Origin: Agrobacterium vitis
GTDB lineage: Bacteria; Pseudomonadota; Alphaproteobacteria; Rhizobiales; Rhizobiaceae
Length of the DNA stretch: 64,000 nt
Reading direction: 5' to 3'
Assembly (NCBI RefSeq): GCF_013426735.1
Contig: NZ_AP023272.1
Location: 1,718,501 to 1,782,500, forward strand
Shown here: positions 7,868 to 16,385 of the stretch, piece after piece
Layout of the letters: each line of letters opens with the position of its first letter
Position numbering within the stretch: the stretch's first letter is position 1
The notes under the pieces: generated by a model
Databases searched by the model: none
What the model was told of the DNA's origin: nothing
The model's input: only the letters and a program-made list of their open reading frames with translations
Translations under genes and position numbers: made by a program

Positions 7868-8935
7868 TCATGATCGCTTGCGTGGCGTGAATGCACGCAG
7901 GATTTTGGCATCCTTGTAGCTATCCCCGACTTTCCGCGCAGAAATCTTTACCACAACGGCAGCTCTCTTCCATTCAGCCTGCTGGATAGCCTTATGATGC
8001 CTCGCGCTCAAAAGGGGGTCGTCTAAAGTGGCAACGATGATCTCTCCTGTGCTGACACGTTGCAAACGAACGACAAAACTGTAATCGTCCTCGGATACCA
8101 CTCCTACGACTTGGAACTCGTCCTGTATGGTGACATCCTGCGAGCTTGAGCGTTGCGAACGGGTTATCTCACGGATGAGGTTCTGTTGAAGGGTAACCCC
8201 TTGGATCGTAATCTCATCAGCCTTAGAACTGTTACGGATGATCTCACCCACGGCCTCCCTGTTCAGTTCTCCTACGTGTTTTGCTGCAGCCGATTCTTTA
8301 TATGCTTGCTCAAGCAGGTCGGTCTTTCTCTTATTTTCCTGCACCAAGTCCTTGATAACTTGGAGAGTGTCACGGCGCTCCGTACTTGCGATTTCTTGTC
8401 TCTTTGTTTCCGCCTCTATGCGTGCGGTCTCTTCTTTGAAAGCAGTTTCGATACGCGTCTTTTCAACGTCGTTATTAAGATAGTTTGCAACTTGCGGACT
8501 GCCAAAAAATAGTAGCGCAACGACGAGAGCCGTCGCAAAAACTTGTTTGCTGCCCATTTTATCAACACACTTTCCCAAAACGCCTTTTAGTTGTTCCGCT
8601 GCATCAGCGTTGAGTTCGGAACTTCCTTCTTCGACTTTGAAAATAAGTTCAAGATCGTCTTTTTCCTGATCGGTAAGCCTGTTGACGCGAGCATCATCTT
8701 TAATAAGCAGCGCGGCGGTTCGATAGAATGCGGCTTGATACTCCACAATTCCACGCATCATTGAGGCCGTGACGGTCTGGTGGAAAATGTCACCCTTGAA
8801 ATTTAGGTGGACCTTCGCCCAGGCGGCGTCACCGAAATCTAGTTCCACATCTTCGGCATCGATTTTGTCGTTTAGGATGTCGCTCAGCACGCGCCATGCA
8901 TCATCCTCACTCGAAATAGTTATTATTGTTGTCAT
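7868..8935 (-). CDS. Membrane-anchored coiled-coil protein, unknown
   Basis: A 355-residue protein. A soluble N-terminal part of about 135 residues is followed by one transmembrane helix (FATALVVALLFFGSP), a long Glu/Lys/Arg-rich coiled coil (roughly residues 165-250) and a C-terminal beta-rich domain of about 85 residues. The ATG at 8935 is preceded by GGGTGGGG; the frame stays open for another 55 codons upstream, but that extension is unlike the rest. It points the same way as the prophage repressor and lies just left of it, so it is either a host gene at the insertion site or prophage cargo. No family recognised. Confidence 0.6.
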   Translation of the reverse strand: MTTIITISSEDDAWRVLSDILNDKIDAEDVELDFGDAAWAKVHLNFKGDIFHQTVTASMMRGIVEYQAAFYRTAALLIKDDARVNRLTDQEKDDLELIFKVEEGSSELNADAAEQLKGVLGKCVDKMGSKQVFATALVVALLFFGSPQVANYLNNDVEKTRIETAFKEETARIEAETKRQEIASTERRDTLQVIKDLVQENKRKTDLLEQAYKESAAAKHVGELNREAVGEIIRNSSKADEITIQGVTLQQNLIREITRSQRSSSQDVTIQDEFQVVGVVSEDDYSFVVRLQRVSTGEIIVATLDDPLLSARHHKAIQQAEWKRAAVVVKISARKVGDSYKDAKILRAFTPRKRS

Positions 8936-9200
8936 TGAACCCCACCCAAAAACCGAGTCGAGGAATATCATGGAACAACAAGAAGTTGAATAGCGTCGAC
9001 ATAGTGTCCTGGGCAGAACACTGCAAAACCCAAATAATGACGGGTTGGTCCGCTGCCTCCGACGCCGAAGTTTTCGGTCGCATGAGAATGGTTGGATCAC
9101 CGTGCGGCAGAATGTGCAGATATTGAAGCCTAGATCCCGCGTAGGAAGTGCTTCTTTTGAAACGCTTCACTCCTAAACGGCTTTACTCCGTCGGGTGCGA

Positions 9201-9896
9201 TCACGGCGGATGCCCCACGAAGATCACACGACCCACGACCGCCAGATCCTCCACTCGGTTCGCGTCAAACGTCTCCACCGGGTACTTCCCTGCAATGTTG
9301 TCTGAGATCAGCTCCAGCCGTCCGTCCATACGCCAGTTTGCCCGTTTGACCAGGACGGCGTTGCCGACGCTGAAGACGTAGATGCGGCCGTGGTCGACGG
9401 TGGTTTGGCTGGCGTCGACGATGAGGAGGGCGTTGTCGGGGATTGAGGGCAGCATGCTGTCGCCGGTGGACCACATGAGGAAGCAGTGGTCGGGGGCGCC
9501 GCCGAGATCTCGTAGGAATTTTCGCTCGAATGCTGTTTCGCTGGTTGGCATCTGGTTGACGGGGAGGAGGCCGGTTCCGGCTGAAGCACAGACATCGTAT
9601 TGGGGCATCATGACGAAGTCGGGTTTAACGACCTCGGGCAGTTCGATTTGTGAGGTGTTGGCAAACATCTCGCCATTGCCGGTGATCAGCCAGCTCAGAT
9701 TGACCCCAAACAGGCCGTTGTAAGCGCTTAAGAGCGTCATATTGGGTTCGCTCACGCCGCGCTCGTAAGTTCCCAATGTATCGGCAGGAATCCCAAGAAG
9801 CTCCGCGAAGCTCTTCCTATTGTCATGCCCTATCGCTTTCCGGACATCCGTAAGCCTTTGGCCGAGCGGTGTTTTTATGTTTTCTGGACGCGCCAT
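9201..9896 (-). CDS. Prophage repressor, XRE HTH plus S24 (LexA-like) peptidase
   Basis: A 231-residue protein. Residues 9-75 form an XRE helix-turn-helix (SFAELLGIPADTLGTYERG). Residues about 100-225 are a LexA/S24 domain with catalytic S147 in GDSM and K184 in VLVK, and an Ala-Gly (106-107) at the expected self-cleavage position. The protein should silence the early operon and be inactivated by RecA-stimulated autolysis, unlike the c repressor of phage Mu. The ATG at 9896 is chosen because upstream codons are not phage-like; it lies seven bases from the operator palindrome. It is divergent from ner. Confidence 0.9.
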   Translation of the reverse strand: MARPENIKTPLGQRLTDVRKAIGHDNRKSFAELLGIPADTLGTYERGVSEPNMTLLSAYNGLFGVNLSWLITGNGEMFANTSQIELPEVVKPDFVMMPQYDVCASAGTGLLPVNQMPTSETAFERKFLRDLGGAPDHCFLMWSTGDSMLPSIPDNALLIVDASQTTVDHGRIYVFSVGNAVLVKRANWRMDGRLELISDNIAGKYPVETFDANRVEDLAVVGRVIFVGHPP

Positions 9897-9903
9897 GCCA
9901 TTA

Positions 9904-9942
9904 AACGAAGAAATATCGTTTGCAAAACGATGAAACTTCGTT
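9904..9942. promoter_or_regulatory. Nested palindromic operator between repressor and ner
   Basis: An outer pair AACGAAG (9904-9910) and CTTCGTT (9936-9942) encloses an inner pair ATCGTTT (9915-9921) and AAACGAT (9925-9931) around GCA. All four 7-base arms are exact and symmetric. A TATAAA at 9951-9956 is a likely -10 box of the rightward early promoter. This is the expected binding site of the repressor and/or Ner. Confidence 0.8.
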
Positions 9943-9981
9943 ATCCTCTCTATAAATACAGATCCAATCACCCATGAAAAA

Positions 9982-10001
9982 GGAGGCCAGTCAGGGCCTC
10001 C
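9982..10001 (+). promoter_or_regulatory. Leader hairpin before ner
   Basis: GGAGGCC and GGCCTCC pair around a six-base loop in the ner leader. No U-tract follows. It may shape translation or early termination; the role is unknown. Confidence 0.4.
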
Positions 10002-10023
10002 CCGTTCACAACGAGGAACTATT

Positions 10024-10362
10024 ATGCACCGTGCCCGTATTGCGGACAAGGCAGCGAAACTGCGCCTTGATGAGATAAATCGCATAAAAGCCAGGCTCAA
10101 TGTGGCCGGTCTCACGCTGCTGGCGATCGACCGGGAATATGGCTTGCCGCGCGGCACGGCCGGCAACACGTTGCAGCAGGCCAATCTGGCCGGCGAACGG
10201 GCGATTGCCGCTGCCTTGAAGACCCGCCCGCATCTGTTGTGGCGCAGCCGATACCATCCTGATGGCCAACGGCGTGCACCGCAGCCGCCTGAAAACTATC
10301 AGCGCCCGCCCAACATGGAAAAGCGCCGCCTTGAAAGCTCCGGCACCCGCGAGGCTGCCTGA
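10024..10362 (+). CDS. ner: Ner/Nlp-like DNA-binding regulator
   Basis: A 112-residue protein. Residues 15-75 match the Ner/Nlp winged HTH: a helix with DEINRIKARLNVAG, then LLAIDREYGLPRGTAGNTL, then a conserved LLWRSRYHPDG end. In Mu, Ner dampens early and repressor transcription during lytic growth. It is the first gene of the rightward early operon, with GAGGAA before the ATG. The tail after residue 85 is basic and proline-rich, longer than Mu Ner (75 residues). Confidence 0.82.
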   Translation: MHRARIADKAAKLRLDEINRIKARLNVAGLTLLAIDREYGLPRGTAGNTLQQANLAGERAIAAALKTRPHLLWRSRYHPDGQRRAPQPPENYQRPPNMEKRRLESSGTREAA

Positions 10363-10515
10363 GGTGGTGCGGATCGCTTGCTGTTCTAGCCTTTGGCATC
10401 CGGGTTTTCACCGGCAGAACAAAAGCACTCCCACACAGAAGCTCCTTCGTTCCGGCTGTCCAGTCCAGCGATCCGCGCCACACGCAAACATTCCCCCAGA
10501 ACATCGAGACGAACA

Positions 10516-10752
10516 ATGACAAATCGACACGCTCAAATTGTCACCGAAAACCCCTCCATCGCGGAGGGTGCCGCCGATGCCGTCCTTCGGAAGCTGATTG
10601 ATGCAGCCGGTGAAGATGAAACCGCCGCCCGGCTTGTTGAGCTTGCCCTTGAAGCATTGCGCTACAAGCAGGATGAGGCCATCGCCGCGCAGCTTCTTTC
10701 CTCAATCCTTCTTCACGACAATCTCGCGGAGGCGCTCAATGGCCGCCTCTGA
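10516..10752 (+). CDS. Early phage protein, unknown (78 aa)
   Basis: A 78-residue acidic, helical protein (DAVLRKLIDAAGEDETAARL), with GAGACG before the ATG. It overlaps the next gene by 14 bases. Small early genes between ner and the transposase are normal in Mu-like phages and often counter host functions, but nothing here shows a specific role. Confidence 0.6.
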   Translation: MTNRHAQIVTENPSIAEGAADAVLRKLIDAAGEDETAARLVELALEALRYKQDEAIAAQLLSSILLHDNLAEALNGRL

Positions 10753-10972
10753 AATTTCCCGTCGCAACAAGGCGGAGGCATTGTTTTCCGTGACCTCCAG
10801 ATGCGCGATCAGGCTTTCGATCGTCTCCTCGTGTCGTCTCTGCGGGGTGATGACAGGTCTCGGAGCCGAGTTGTGGCGGCTCCGAGACCGCTATGCTCCT
10901 CTGATTCGTGCCGACGAAAACGGCCGCAAGGGCTTGTGGATGTGTCGCCGAGTAGGGGGCATCCCATGCTGA
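10739..10972 (+). CDS. Early phage protein with paired cysteines (77 aa)
   Basis: A 77-residue protein preceded by a strong GGAGG. It has a CRLCG pair and two later cysteines, perhaps a small metal site, plus an RLRDRYAPLIRADENGRKGLW segment typical of phage DNA-associated proteins. Its stop overlaps the next start (ATGCTGA), so translation is coupled. No family recognised. Confidence 0.55.
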   Translation: MAASEISRRNKAEALFSVTSRCAIRLSIVSSCRLCGVMTGLGAELWRLRDRYAPLIRADENGRKGLWMCRRVGGIPC

Positions 10973-11316
10973 ACCTCCACTCCCAGGCGTCGCTGCATGA
11001 CGGGGCGTTTCATGCCTGTGTGATGGCAGTGCATGACGGTTTTCCGCATCTGACTGTCCAGGCGATCATCGATCCGCCGCATGAATGGTTCGATGCGGCA
11101 TTGGCCCGGCAGGTCGTCATTCACCTGATGGTTCGGGTGTTTCTGATCCCCAAACGGCGGGTGGTGGAGCATCAGGAGCGCTCCCGTGAGGCCGTCAACC
11201 GGGCGCTTCGAACGATCGACCGCCGCCTGCAGACCCCACGATTTGAACAGCATTATTGCAGGATGGCGGCTGCGGCCCGCGCCTCGCTGACTGCCCGCAT
11301 GGAGGACGCTGCCTGA
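10966..11316 (+). CDS. Early phage protein, unknown (116 aa)
   Basis: A 116-residue basic protein, rich in His and Arg (HLMVRVFLIPKRRVVEHQERS). AGTAGGGGG lies just upstream of the ATG. Its stop overlaps the ATG of the ParB-like gene (TGATG). No family recognised; position suggests a role in replication or early takeover. Confidence 0.6.
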   Translation: MLNLHSQASLHDGAFHACVMAVHDGFPHLTVQAIIDPPHEWFDAALARQVVIHLMVRVFLIPKRRVVEHQERSREAVNRALRTIDRRLQTPRFEQHYCRMAAAARASLTARMEDAA

Positions 11317-12173
11317 TGGCCGAGTTCAAAACCATTCCCATTGACCAGATCGTGGTTCCAGAGCGCCTGCGGGCGGTCGAGGAAGACCACGCCCTGGCAA
11401 TTGCCCAGAGCATTGTCGAACATGGGCTGCTCAACCCGATCACGGTGCGTAGCACCCGGGCTGCCAAGGGCGGAAACTATGCGCTTGTCGCCGGCGCTCA
11501 TCGCCTGCGGGCCATGGTGCTGAATGACGAAAGCGAAATCGAGGCCATGGTGGTCGAGGCCGACAAGGCCGAGGCGCAGTTGCTTGAGATTACCGAGAAC
11601 CTGTTTCGCAACGAGCTTTCGGTGATTGACCGGGCGATTTTTGTGCAGAGCTACCGCGATGTGTGGGAGCAGAAGTATGGGAAGATTGACCCCGCGAACA
11701 ACCTCAAGCAATCGAAGGGCCAAGTTGGCCCTTCGGTAGGACACCGAGCAAATTTGGTGCAATTGCTTGAGGACGAAGCCGAGCGTGGATTTTCTGCGCA
11801 CGTTGCCCAACGTATGGGGCTTTCGAAGCGGTCCGTAAAGCGGCTAAACCAAATCGCACAAAGCCTTTCCCCCGCACTTCGTACCGCGCTTCGCGGCACC
11901 CCTGCCGCCGACAACCAATCGCTACTGCTCAAGCTCGCCAAAGCTGGTCCGAGCAAGCAGGCCGGGATTGTTGCCGGGCTGGAGAAGGAACCGGATATCA
12001 AAAAGGTTCTGGCCTGGGCCAAAGATCCAGCACCACCGATCTCGGATGCCGACAAGCAGGCGATCGTTCTTCATCAGCTGAAGACGGCCTGGAAGGGAGC
12101 AGATGAGGCAACACGCCAGCGCTTCCTGCAGTCCATCGGTCTGGTGGATGATGTTCAAGAGGCTGCCCAATGA
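11316..12173 (+). CDS. ParB/RepB/Spo0J-like protein
   Basis: A 285-residue protein. Residues 1-90 are a ParB N-terminal domain: IPIDQIVVPERLR, then QSIVEHGLLNPITVR, and the nucleotide-binding GAHRLRA box (residues 65-71). A KorB-like HTH follows (VAQRMGLSKRSVKRLNQ, about 165-185). The same kind of gene occurs early in other Mu-like phages of Alphaproteobacteria. ParB domains bind CTP and slide on DNA; here the task is more likely transcription or transposition support than partition, which is inference. It starts at the TGATG junction and overlaps the next gene by four bases. Confidence 0.82.
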   Translation: MAEFKTIPIDQIVVPERLRAVEEDHALAIAQSIVEHGLLNPITVRSTRAAKGGNYALVAGAHRLRAMVLNDESEIEAMVVEADKAEAQLLEITENLFRNELSVIDRAIFVQSYRDVWEQKYGKIDPANNLKQSKGQVGPSVGHRANLVQLLEDEAERGFSAHVAQRMGLSKRSVKRLNQIAQSLSPALRTALRGTPAADNQSLLLKLAKAGPSKQAGIVAGLEKEPDIKKVLAWAKDPAPPISDADKQAIVLHQLKTAWKGADEATRQRFLQSIGLVDDVQEAAQ

Positions 12174-12634
12174 GCAAGCCGGATCCTTCCCAGCTCGACT
12201 TTTTCGCCCAGCCGGTTTTCCCGGTGCGCGATGGGGCAAAGCAGGTCGATATCGATCGCTACCGCGCCAAGATCAAACGGGCGATGGCCCGCGCCATTCG
12301 TGAATGCGACTATGACCGGCCGACCATCGCCGCCCGCATGGCGCATTATCTCGGCCTGCCGAATGTCAGCAAAGCCACGCTGGACGCCTATACCGCCGAA
12401 AGCCGCAATGGTCACGATGTGACGCTGATCCGCTTCACGGCCTTTGTTCATGCCACGGGCGCGCTCTGGCTTTGGGATGAGGTTGCCTCTGTTCAGGGCG
12501 TGACTGTGCTGATCGGTGACGAGGCACGACTGGCCGAGATCTCCAGGCTGCGGCAGGAGCGCAAGCGCATCGAGGCGGAAATCCGCCGCCAAAGTGCGCG
12601 CCCGGTGACGCTGGTTTCCAGGGGGCGGTCATGA
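12170..12634 (+). CDS. Early phage protein with HTH-like region
   Basis: A 154-residue protein. An N-terminal peptide (QLDFFAQPVFPVRDGAKQVD) leads into a helical region (RPTIAARMAHYLGLPNVSKATLDAYT) that resembles an HTH, and a C-terminal basic coiled coil ends it. It overlaps both neighbours by four bases, between the ParB-like and transposase genes. It probably binds DNA; the target is unknown. Confidence 0.6.
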   Translation: MSKPDPSQLDFFAQPVFPVRDGAKQVDIDRYRAKIKRAMARAIRECDYDRPTIAARMAHYLGLPNVSKATLDAYTAESRNGHDVTLIRFTAFVHATGALWLWDEVASVQGVTVLIGDEARLAEISRLRQERKRIEAEIRRQSARPVTLVSRGRS

Positions 12635-14697
12635 AGGAGTGGTTTTCGCTGGCCGAGCTTGCGGAGCTGAAGCTGCCGGATCTGCCGCACAATGTTGCGA
12701 GCCTGCATAGGCTTGCGACCAGCCAATATTGGAGGGGCCATGACGGCGTGGCGCGGCAGGTCGCAGGCACAACCAAAAAGGTCTGGGAATATCATGTCTC
12801 CCTCCTGCCGCATGCTGCGCAGACACGGCTGACGATTGCTGAGGGATCGCAAACGCCCGAGAAATGGCAGGCGATCATGGCTCGTAAAAATCGGATTTGG
12901 GCGCGGTTTGAACGGCTTTCAAACGAGCATCGAGAGATCTGCAAAAACCGTCTGGATGTGCTTTGCCGGGTGGAAGCGCTGGCCGCCCAGCCGGGCGTCA
13001 CCCGCGCCGCTGCGATTGCCATTGCCACGGCTGATGCCGGTGTCCAAAAGTCGGCCTATTATGCCTGGAGGGCTCTGACAAAGGATCTTAGCCGCGAAGA
13101 CTGGCTGGCGGCTTTGGCTCCGTCTCTTTCGCCCAGCTTCGAGATCATGCCTGAAATGGCTGACATCCATCCTGAAGCCTGGGTGTTCCTGAAATCCGAC
13201 TATCTGCGGCCGGAAAAGCCTGCTTTTGCGGCCTGCTATCGCCGAATGATGAAGGTCGCCAAGCGCGAACATTGGTCACCGATCCCCTCCGAGCGGTCGC
13301 TGCGCCGCCGTTTCGATCGCGAAGTCGGCAAGGCCGTGACGTTGTTGAAGCGCGAGGGCAGGGACAAGGCGAAGGGACTCTATCCGGCCCAGCGTCGCAG
13401 CCGCGCGCATCTGCATGCGATGCAGATGGTCAATATGGATGGCCACAAGGTCGACGTATTCGTTTCGGTTCCCTGGTCGAAAAAGCCGGTGCGCTTCTTC
13501 ATCATCGGTATTCAGGATCTCTTCTCCGGCAAGATCGTCGCATGGCGGCTGTCTGAGTCCGAAACTTGGGAAGCAGTGCGGCTGGTGATCGGCGACATGG
13601 TCGAGACCTTCGGTATCCCTGAGGACATCTACATCGATAACGGCAGGGCCTTTGCCAGCAAGTGGATCACCGGCGGCACGGTCAAGCGTTTCCGTTTCAA
13701 GGTGAAGCCGGAGGATCCGCGCGGACTGCTGACCACGCTCGGGGTTGAGGTGCATTGGACCCGGCCTTATTCCGGCCAGTCCAAACCAATCGAGCGCGCC
13801 TGGCGGGATCTGGCAGAAAACATTTCCAAGCATCCTTTCTGTTCCGGGGCATATAGCGGCAACAAGCCGGACGCGAAGCCGGAAAACTATATGGAGCGGG
13901 CCATTCCGCTCGATGATTTCCGCGCGCACGTGGCGGCGCAGATTGTCGAGCATAATGCGCAAGAGGGACGCCGGGCCGAGAACTGCAAGGGGCGCAGTTT
14001 TGATGAGACCTTTGCGGCTTCCATGGCGACGCCGACGACGATTGTTCGGGTGCCTTCAAAGGCGCAGTCCTCGCTTTGGCTGCTGGCATCGGAAGCGATC
14101 AAGACCCGTAAGGGCAGCGGCGAAGTCCATTTCCAGGGTAACAGATACTGGAACCGGTCGCTGAACGAATGGGCGGGAAAGCAAGTCGTTATTCGGTTTG
14201 ATCCGGACGCCCTTCACAAGCCGATCAGGGTTTATGACCTGAAGAACCGGCTGATCTGCGAGGCGGAGTGCCTGGATGATACGGGCTTCAGCAATATCGA
14301 TGATGCTCGTCTGCACTCCCGTCTTGCCAACACCCACAAGAAGGCGGTGCGCCTTAAGGCCGATGCGGAAGCAGCCCTCAGCGCCCAGCAGCTTGGCGAA
14401 ATCTATTACAAGGGATCCAAGCCCAAGCCGGTGGACACACCAGAGCCGATCCGGCCAGCCGTGACGCGGTTAATCACCCGCAGCCAGCAGGTGGAAGCGC
14501 CGGTCGAGGCGATTTCCGATCAGCATTTCGAAGACAGTTTTTCCCGCGCACTGGGCCTGGTTCAGGGCGGTGGGGTCATTGAATTCCCGCGAGGGAATAG
14601 CCCGGTGTCGCGTGTTTCGGACGCCGGGAACAACGAGCCGAAGAGTAATGCGTACGGTTCCGGAAAAAAGAAGGGCAGTCCTAGGACTGCCCGATAA
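12631..14697 (+). CDS. MuA-type DDE transposase
   Basis: A 688-residue protein. An N-terminal winged HTH like MuA domain I (WFSLAELAEL, then SQYWRGHDGVARQV) is followed by end-binding helices. The RNase-H core has D270 in NMDGHKVD, D336 in IDNGRAF and E388 in KPIERAWRD; MuA uses D269, D336 and E392, a very close match. A Mu-transposase beta-barrel and a tail that should contact MuB follow. It catalyses strand transfer during integration and replicative transposition. Its start overlaps the upstream stop (ATGA). Its last codons contain a 20-bp palindrome. Confidence 0.96.
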   Translation: MKEWFSLAELAELKLPDLPHNVASLHRLATSQYWRGHDGVARQVAGTTKKVWEYHVSLLPHAAQTRLTIAEGSQTPEKWQAIMARKNRIWARFERLSNEHREICKNRLDVLCRVEALAAQPGVTRAAAIAIATADAGVQKSAYYAWRALTKDLSREDWLAALAPSLSPSFEIMPEMADIHPEAWVFLKSDYLRPEKPAFAACYRRMMKVAKREHWSPIPSERSLRRRFDREVGKAVTLLKREGRDKAKGLYPAQRRSRAHLHAMQMVNMDGHKVDVFVSVPWSKKPVRFFIIGIQDLFSGKIVAWRLSESETWEAVRLVIGDMVETFGIPEDIYIDNGRAFASKWITGGTVKRFRFKVKPEDPRGLLTTLGVEVHWTRPYSGQSKPIERAWRDLAENISKHPFCSGAYSGNKPDAKPENYMERAIPLDDFRAHVAAQIVEHNAQEGRRAENCKGRSFDETFAASMATPTTIVRVPSKAQSSLWLLASEAIKTRKGSGEVHFQGNRYWNRSLNEWAGKQVVIRFDPDALHKPIRVYDLKNRLICEAECLDDTGFSNIDDARLHSRLANTHKKAVRLKADAEAALSAQQLGEIYYKGSKPKPVDTPEPIRPAVTRLITRSQQVEAPVEAISDQHFEDSFSRALGLVQGGGVIEFPRGNSPVSRVSDAGNNEPKSNAYGSGKKKGSPRTAR
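14673..14692. repeat. 20-bp perfect palindrome at the end of the transposase gene
   Basis: GGGCAGTCC and its exact complement meet without a spacer. A second short hairpin (GCCCGAATGGGC) follows at about 14702. Both lie between the A and B genes and could cause partial termination or protect the upstream mRNA. Confidence 0.6.
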
Positions 14698-14734
14698 CAG
14701 GCCCGAATGGGCTATTTGACGGAGCTATAGTTAG

Positions 14735-15778
14735 ATGAACAAACATGTTTTCACAAGCCCCCCGACCGGCCAGTTGAATGGCGGATCGTGGGAGCGGCCA
14801 TTGCAGGCCCCGGAAGTCTCGGCCAACAAGAGCGAGGCCGATATCGAAAAATGGTGGGAGCTGGTCGACCGGGTGATTGCCGTTGCCCGCCAGTTCCGCT
14901 GGACAAAGGCCGAGGTCACTCGCCGTTCAGGCATGAAGGACGCAACGTTCAGCCAGTGGTTTTCCGGGCGTTATGAAGGGCGGCTGGATAACCACAATGC
15001 CATAATCGAACAATGGCTGGATGCCCTGCAGGCCGCTGCCAGTGTGGCCGCGATGATCCCGCAGGCGCCCTCATTCATGCAATTGCGCGGCTCTGCCGAA
15101 GTGCTGGAAACCCTGACCTGGGCGCAGATCTGCCCCGATCTGGTGATGATCACGCTGGGTGCAGGCATGGGCAAGACGGCGGCCTGCGAATATTTCACCA
15201 ACACGCGCCCGCATGTCTATCACGCCACCGTCTCGGAAAGCACCAAGACGGTGCATGGCATGTTGACCGAGCTGGCCGAGCAATTGGGCGTTCAGGAGAA
15301 TAACCCCGCCCGGCTGGCCCGTGCCATCGGCGGCAAGCTGAAGCGCACCGGCGACGGCACTTTGCTGATTGTCGATGAGGGCCAGCATCTGAATGATGAA
15401 GCGCTCAACCAGCTGCGCCATTTCGTTGACGTCTACAGGTGCGGGGTGGCGGTTGTCGGCAATTCCGAGGTTTACAGCCGCTTTACCCGAGGCAGGCAAG
15501 GGCCATCCTATGCCCAGCTGAAAAGCCGGATCGGCAAGCGCCTGCAACGGGTGCAGCCATATCCCGAAGATCTGCAAACCTATATTGCCGCCTGGAGCGT
15601 AACCGATCCGGCCTGCATCAAGTTTCTGATGGGCATTGGTATGAAGGGCGGGGCATTCCGCCAGATCGAAAAGACCATGCGCATGGCCCGCATGGTGGCA
15701 ACGGGCGAGGGGACTGAGGTCAGCCTCAAGTTCATCCAGGCCGCCTGGAAGAACCGTGATGTGGAGGACATGGCATGA
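14735..15778 (+). CDS. MuB-like AAA+ target-DNA activator
   Basis: A 347-residue ATPase. The N-terminus (residues 40-75) has an HTH (FRWTKAEVTRRSGMKDATFSQW). The Walker A motif is GAGMGKTA at 142-149 and Walker B is LLIVDEGQ with D214 and E215. A helical C-terminal region follows, as in MuB. It polymerises on target DNA, stimulates the transposase and provides target immunity. The ATG follows GGAG, and the stop overlaps the next start (ATGA). Confidence 0.93.
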   Translation: MNKHVFTSPPTGQLNGGSWERPLQAPEVSANKSEADIEKWWELVDRVIAVARQFRWTKAEVTRRSGMKDATFSQWFSGRYEGRLDNHNAIIEQWLDALQAAASVAAMIPQAPSFMQLRGSAEVLETLTWAQICPDLVMITLGAGMGKTAACEYFTNTRPHVYHATVSESTKTVHGMLTELAEQLGVQENNPARLARAIGGKLKRTGDGTLLIVDEGQHLNDEALNQLRHFVDVYRCGVAVVGNSEVYSRFTRGRQGPSYAQLKSRIGKRLQRVQPYPEDLQTYIAAWSVTDPACIKFLMGIGMKGGAFRQIEKTMRMARMVATGEGTEVSLKFIQAAWKNRDVEDMA

Positions 15779-16059
15779 TCAGCCTCCACAAAGAACTACA
15801 CGCTGCAGCCGGTCGCATTCGCCGTCTGGCAGACCGGCCGACGATCCAGACCACCGAACTGCTGCTGGAAGCGGATTTTCTCGATGGCCTGACCAGGCTT
15901 GCCCGAAACATGGAGCAGGAACTTGCCGTCCACCGGCTGACGGAGGCGGGCAAAGCAGGGCGACAGATCGTCGACGAACTGGCCAGCGAACAGTTTGCCG
16001 GTTTGGCAAAGGATGCCGATGCCAAGATCATCCGGCCGGATTTCGGAGGCCGCTCATGA
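15775..16059 (+). CDS. Small early phage protein (94 aa)
   Basis: A 94-residue, mostly helical, charged protein (RRLADRPTIQTTELLLEADF). It overlaps the upstream B gene and the next gene by four bases each, so it belongs to the early operon. No family recognised. Confidence 0.6.
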   Translation: MISLHKELHAAAGRIRRLADRPTIQTTELLLEADFLDGLTRLARNMEQELAVHRLTEAGKAGRQIVDELASEQFAGLAKDADAKIIRPDFGGRS

Positions 16060-16385
16060 ATTGCGCTCCACTCCCTTCGGATATGATCCACTCGATCTGC
16101 CAGCGCTTGCGCGAATTCGAGCAGACCGGTCTTCAACTGGCACCTGATCATGTCACCAAACTCCTGACCAATCTCAAGACAGTTCGGGAACTGTCGCGCG
16201 ATATGGAAGAGGAAATGCGCATTCTCGAGCATCGCCTTCAGACGGCCGGCGAGGGAGGATCGGATCGGCGCAAGCCCGGCCCGATGATCGATATCGCTGC
16301 CGGTAACGTGGTGCGCTTTCCAACCCGGGTTCGTGTCATCGATCCCTGCGGCAGCGGGCCATATGACGGTGGAGACGCCGCATGA
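16056..16385 (+). CDS. Small early phage protein with coiled coil (109 aa)
   Basis: A 109-residue protein. Residues 25-60 form an amphipathic helix or coiled coil (ELSRDMEEEMRILEHRL), and the tail is basic and proline-containing. It overlaps both neighbours by four bases. No family recognised. Confidence 0.6.
   Translation: MNCAPLPSDMIHSICQRLREFEQTGLQLAPDHVTKLLTNLKTVRELSRDMEEEMRILEHRLQTAGEGGSDRRKPGPMIDIAAGNVVRFPTRVRVIDPCGSGPYDGGDAA

Noticed and set aside
7278..9200. Exact left end of the prophage
   Set aside because: No terminal TG with a matching inverted end and 5-bp duplication could be paired with the right side by eye.
9974..10075. An ATG-started leader frame (MKKEASQGL...) before ner
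   Set aside because: It overlaps ner in another frame and includes the leader hairpin; nothing supports translation.
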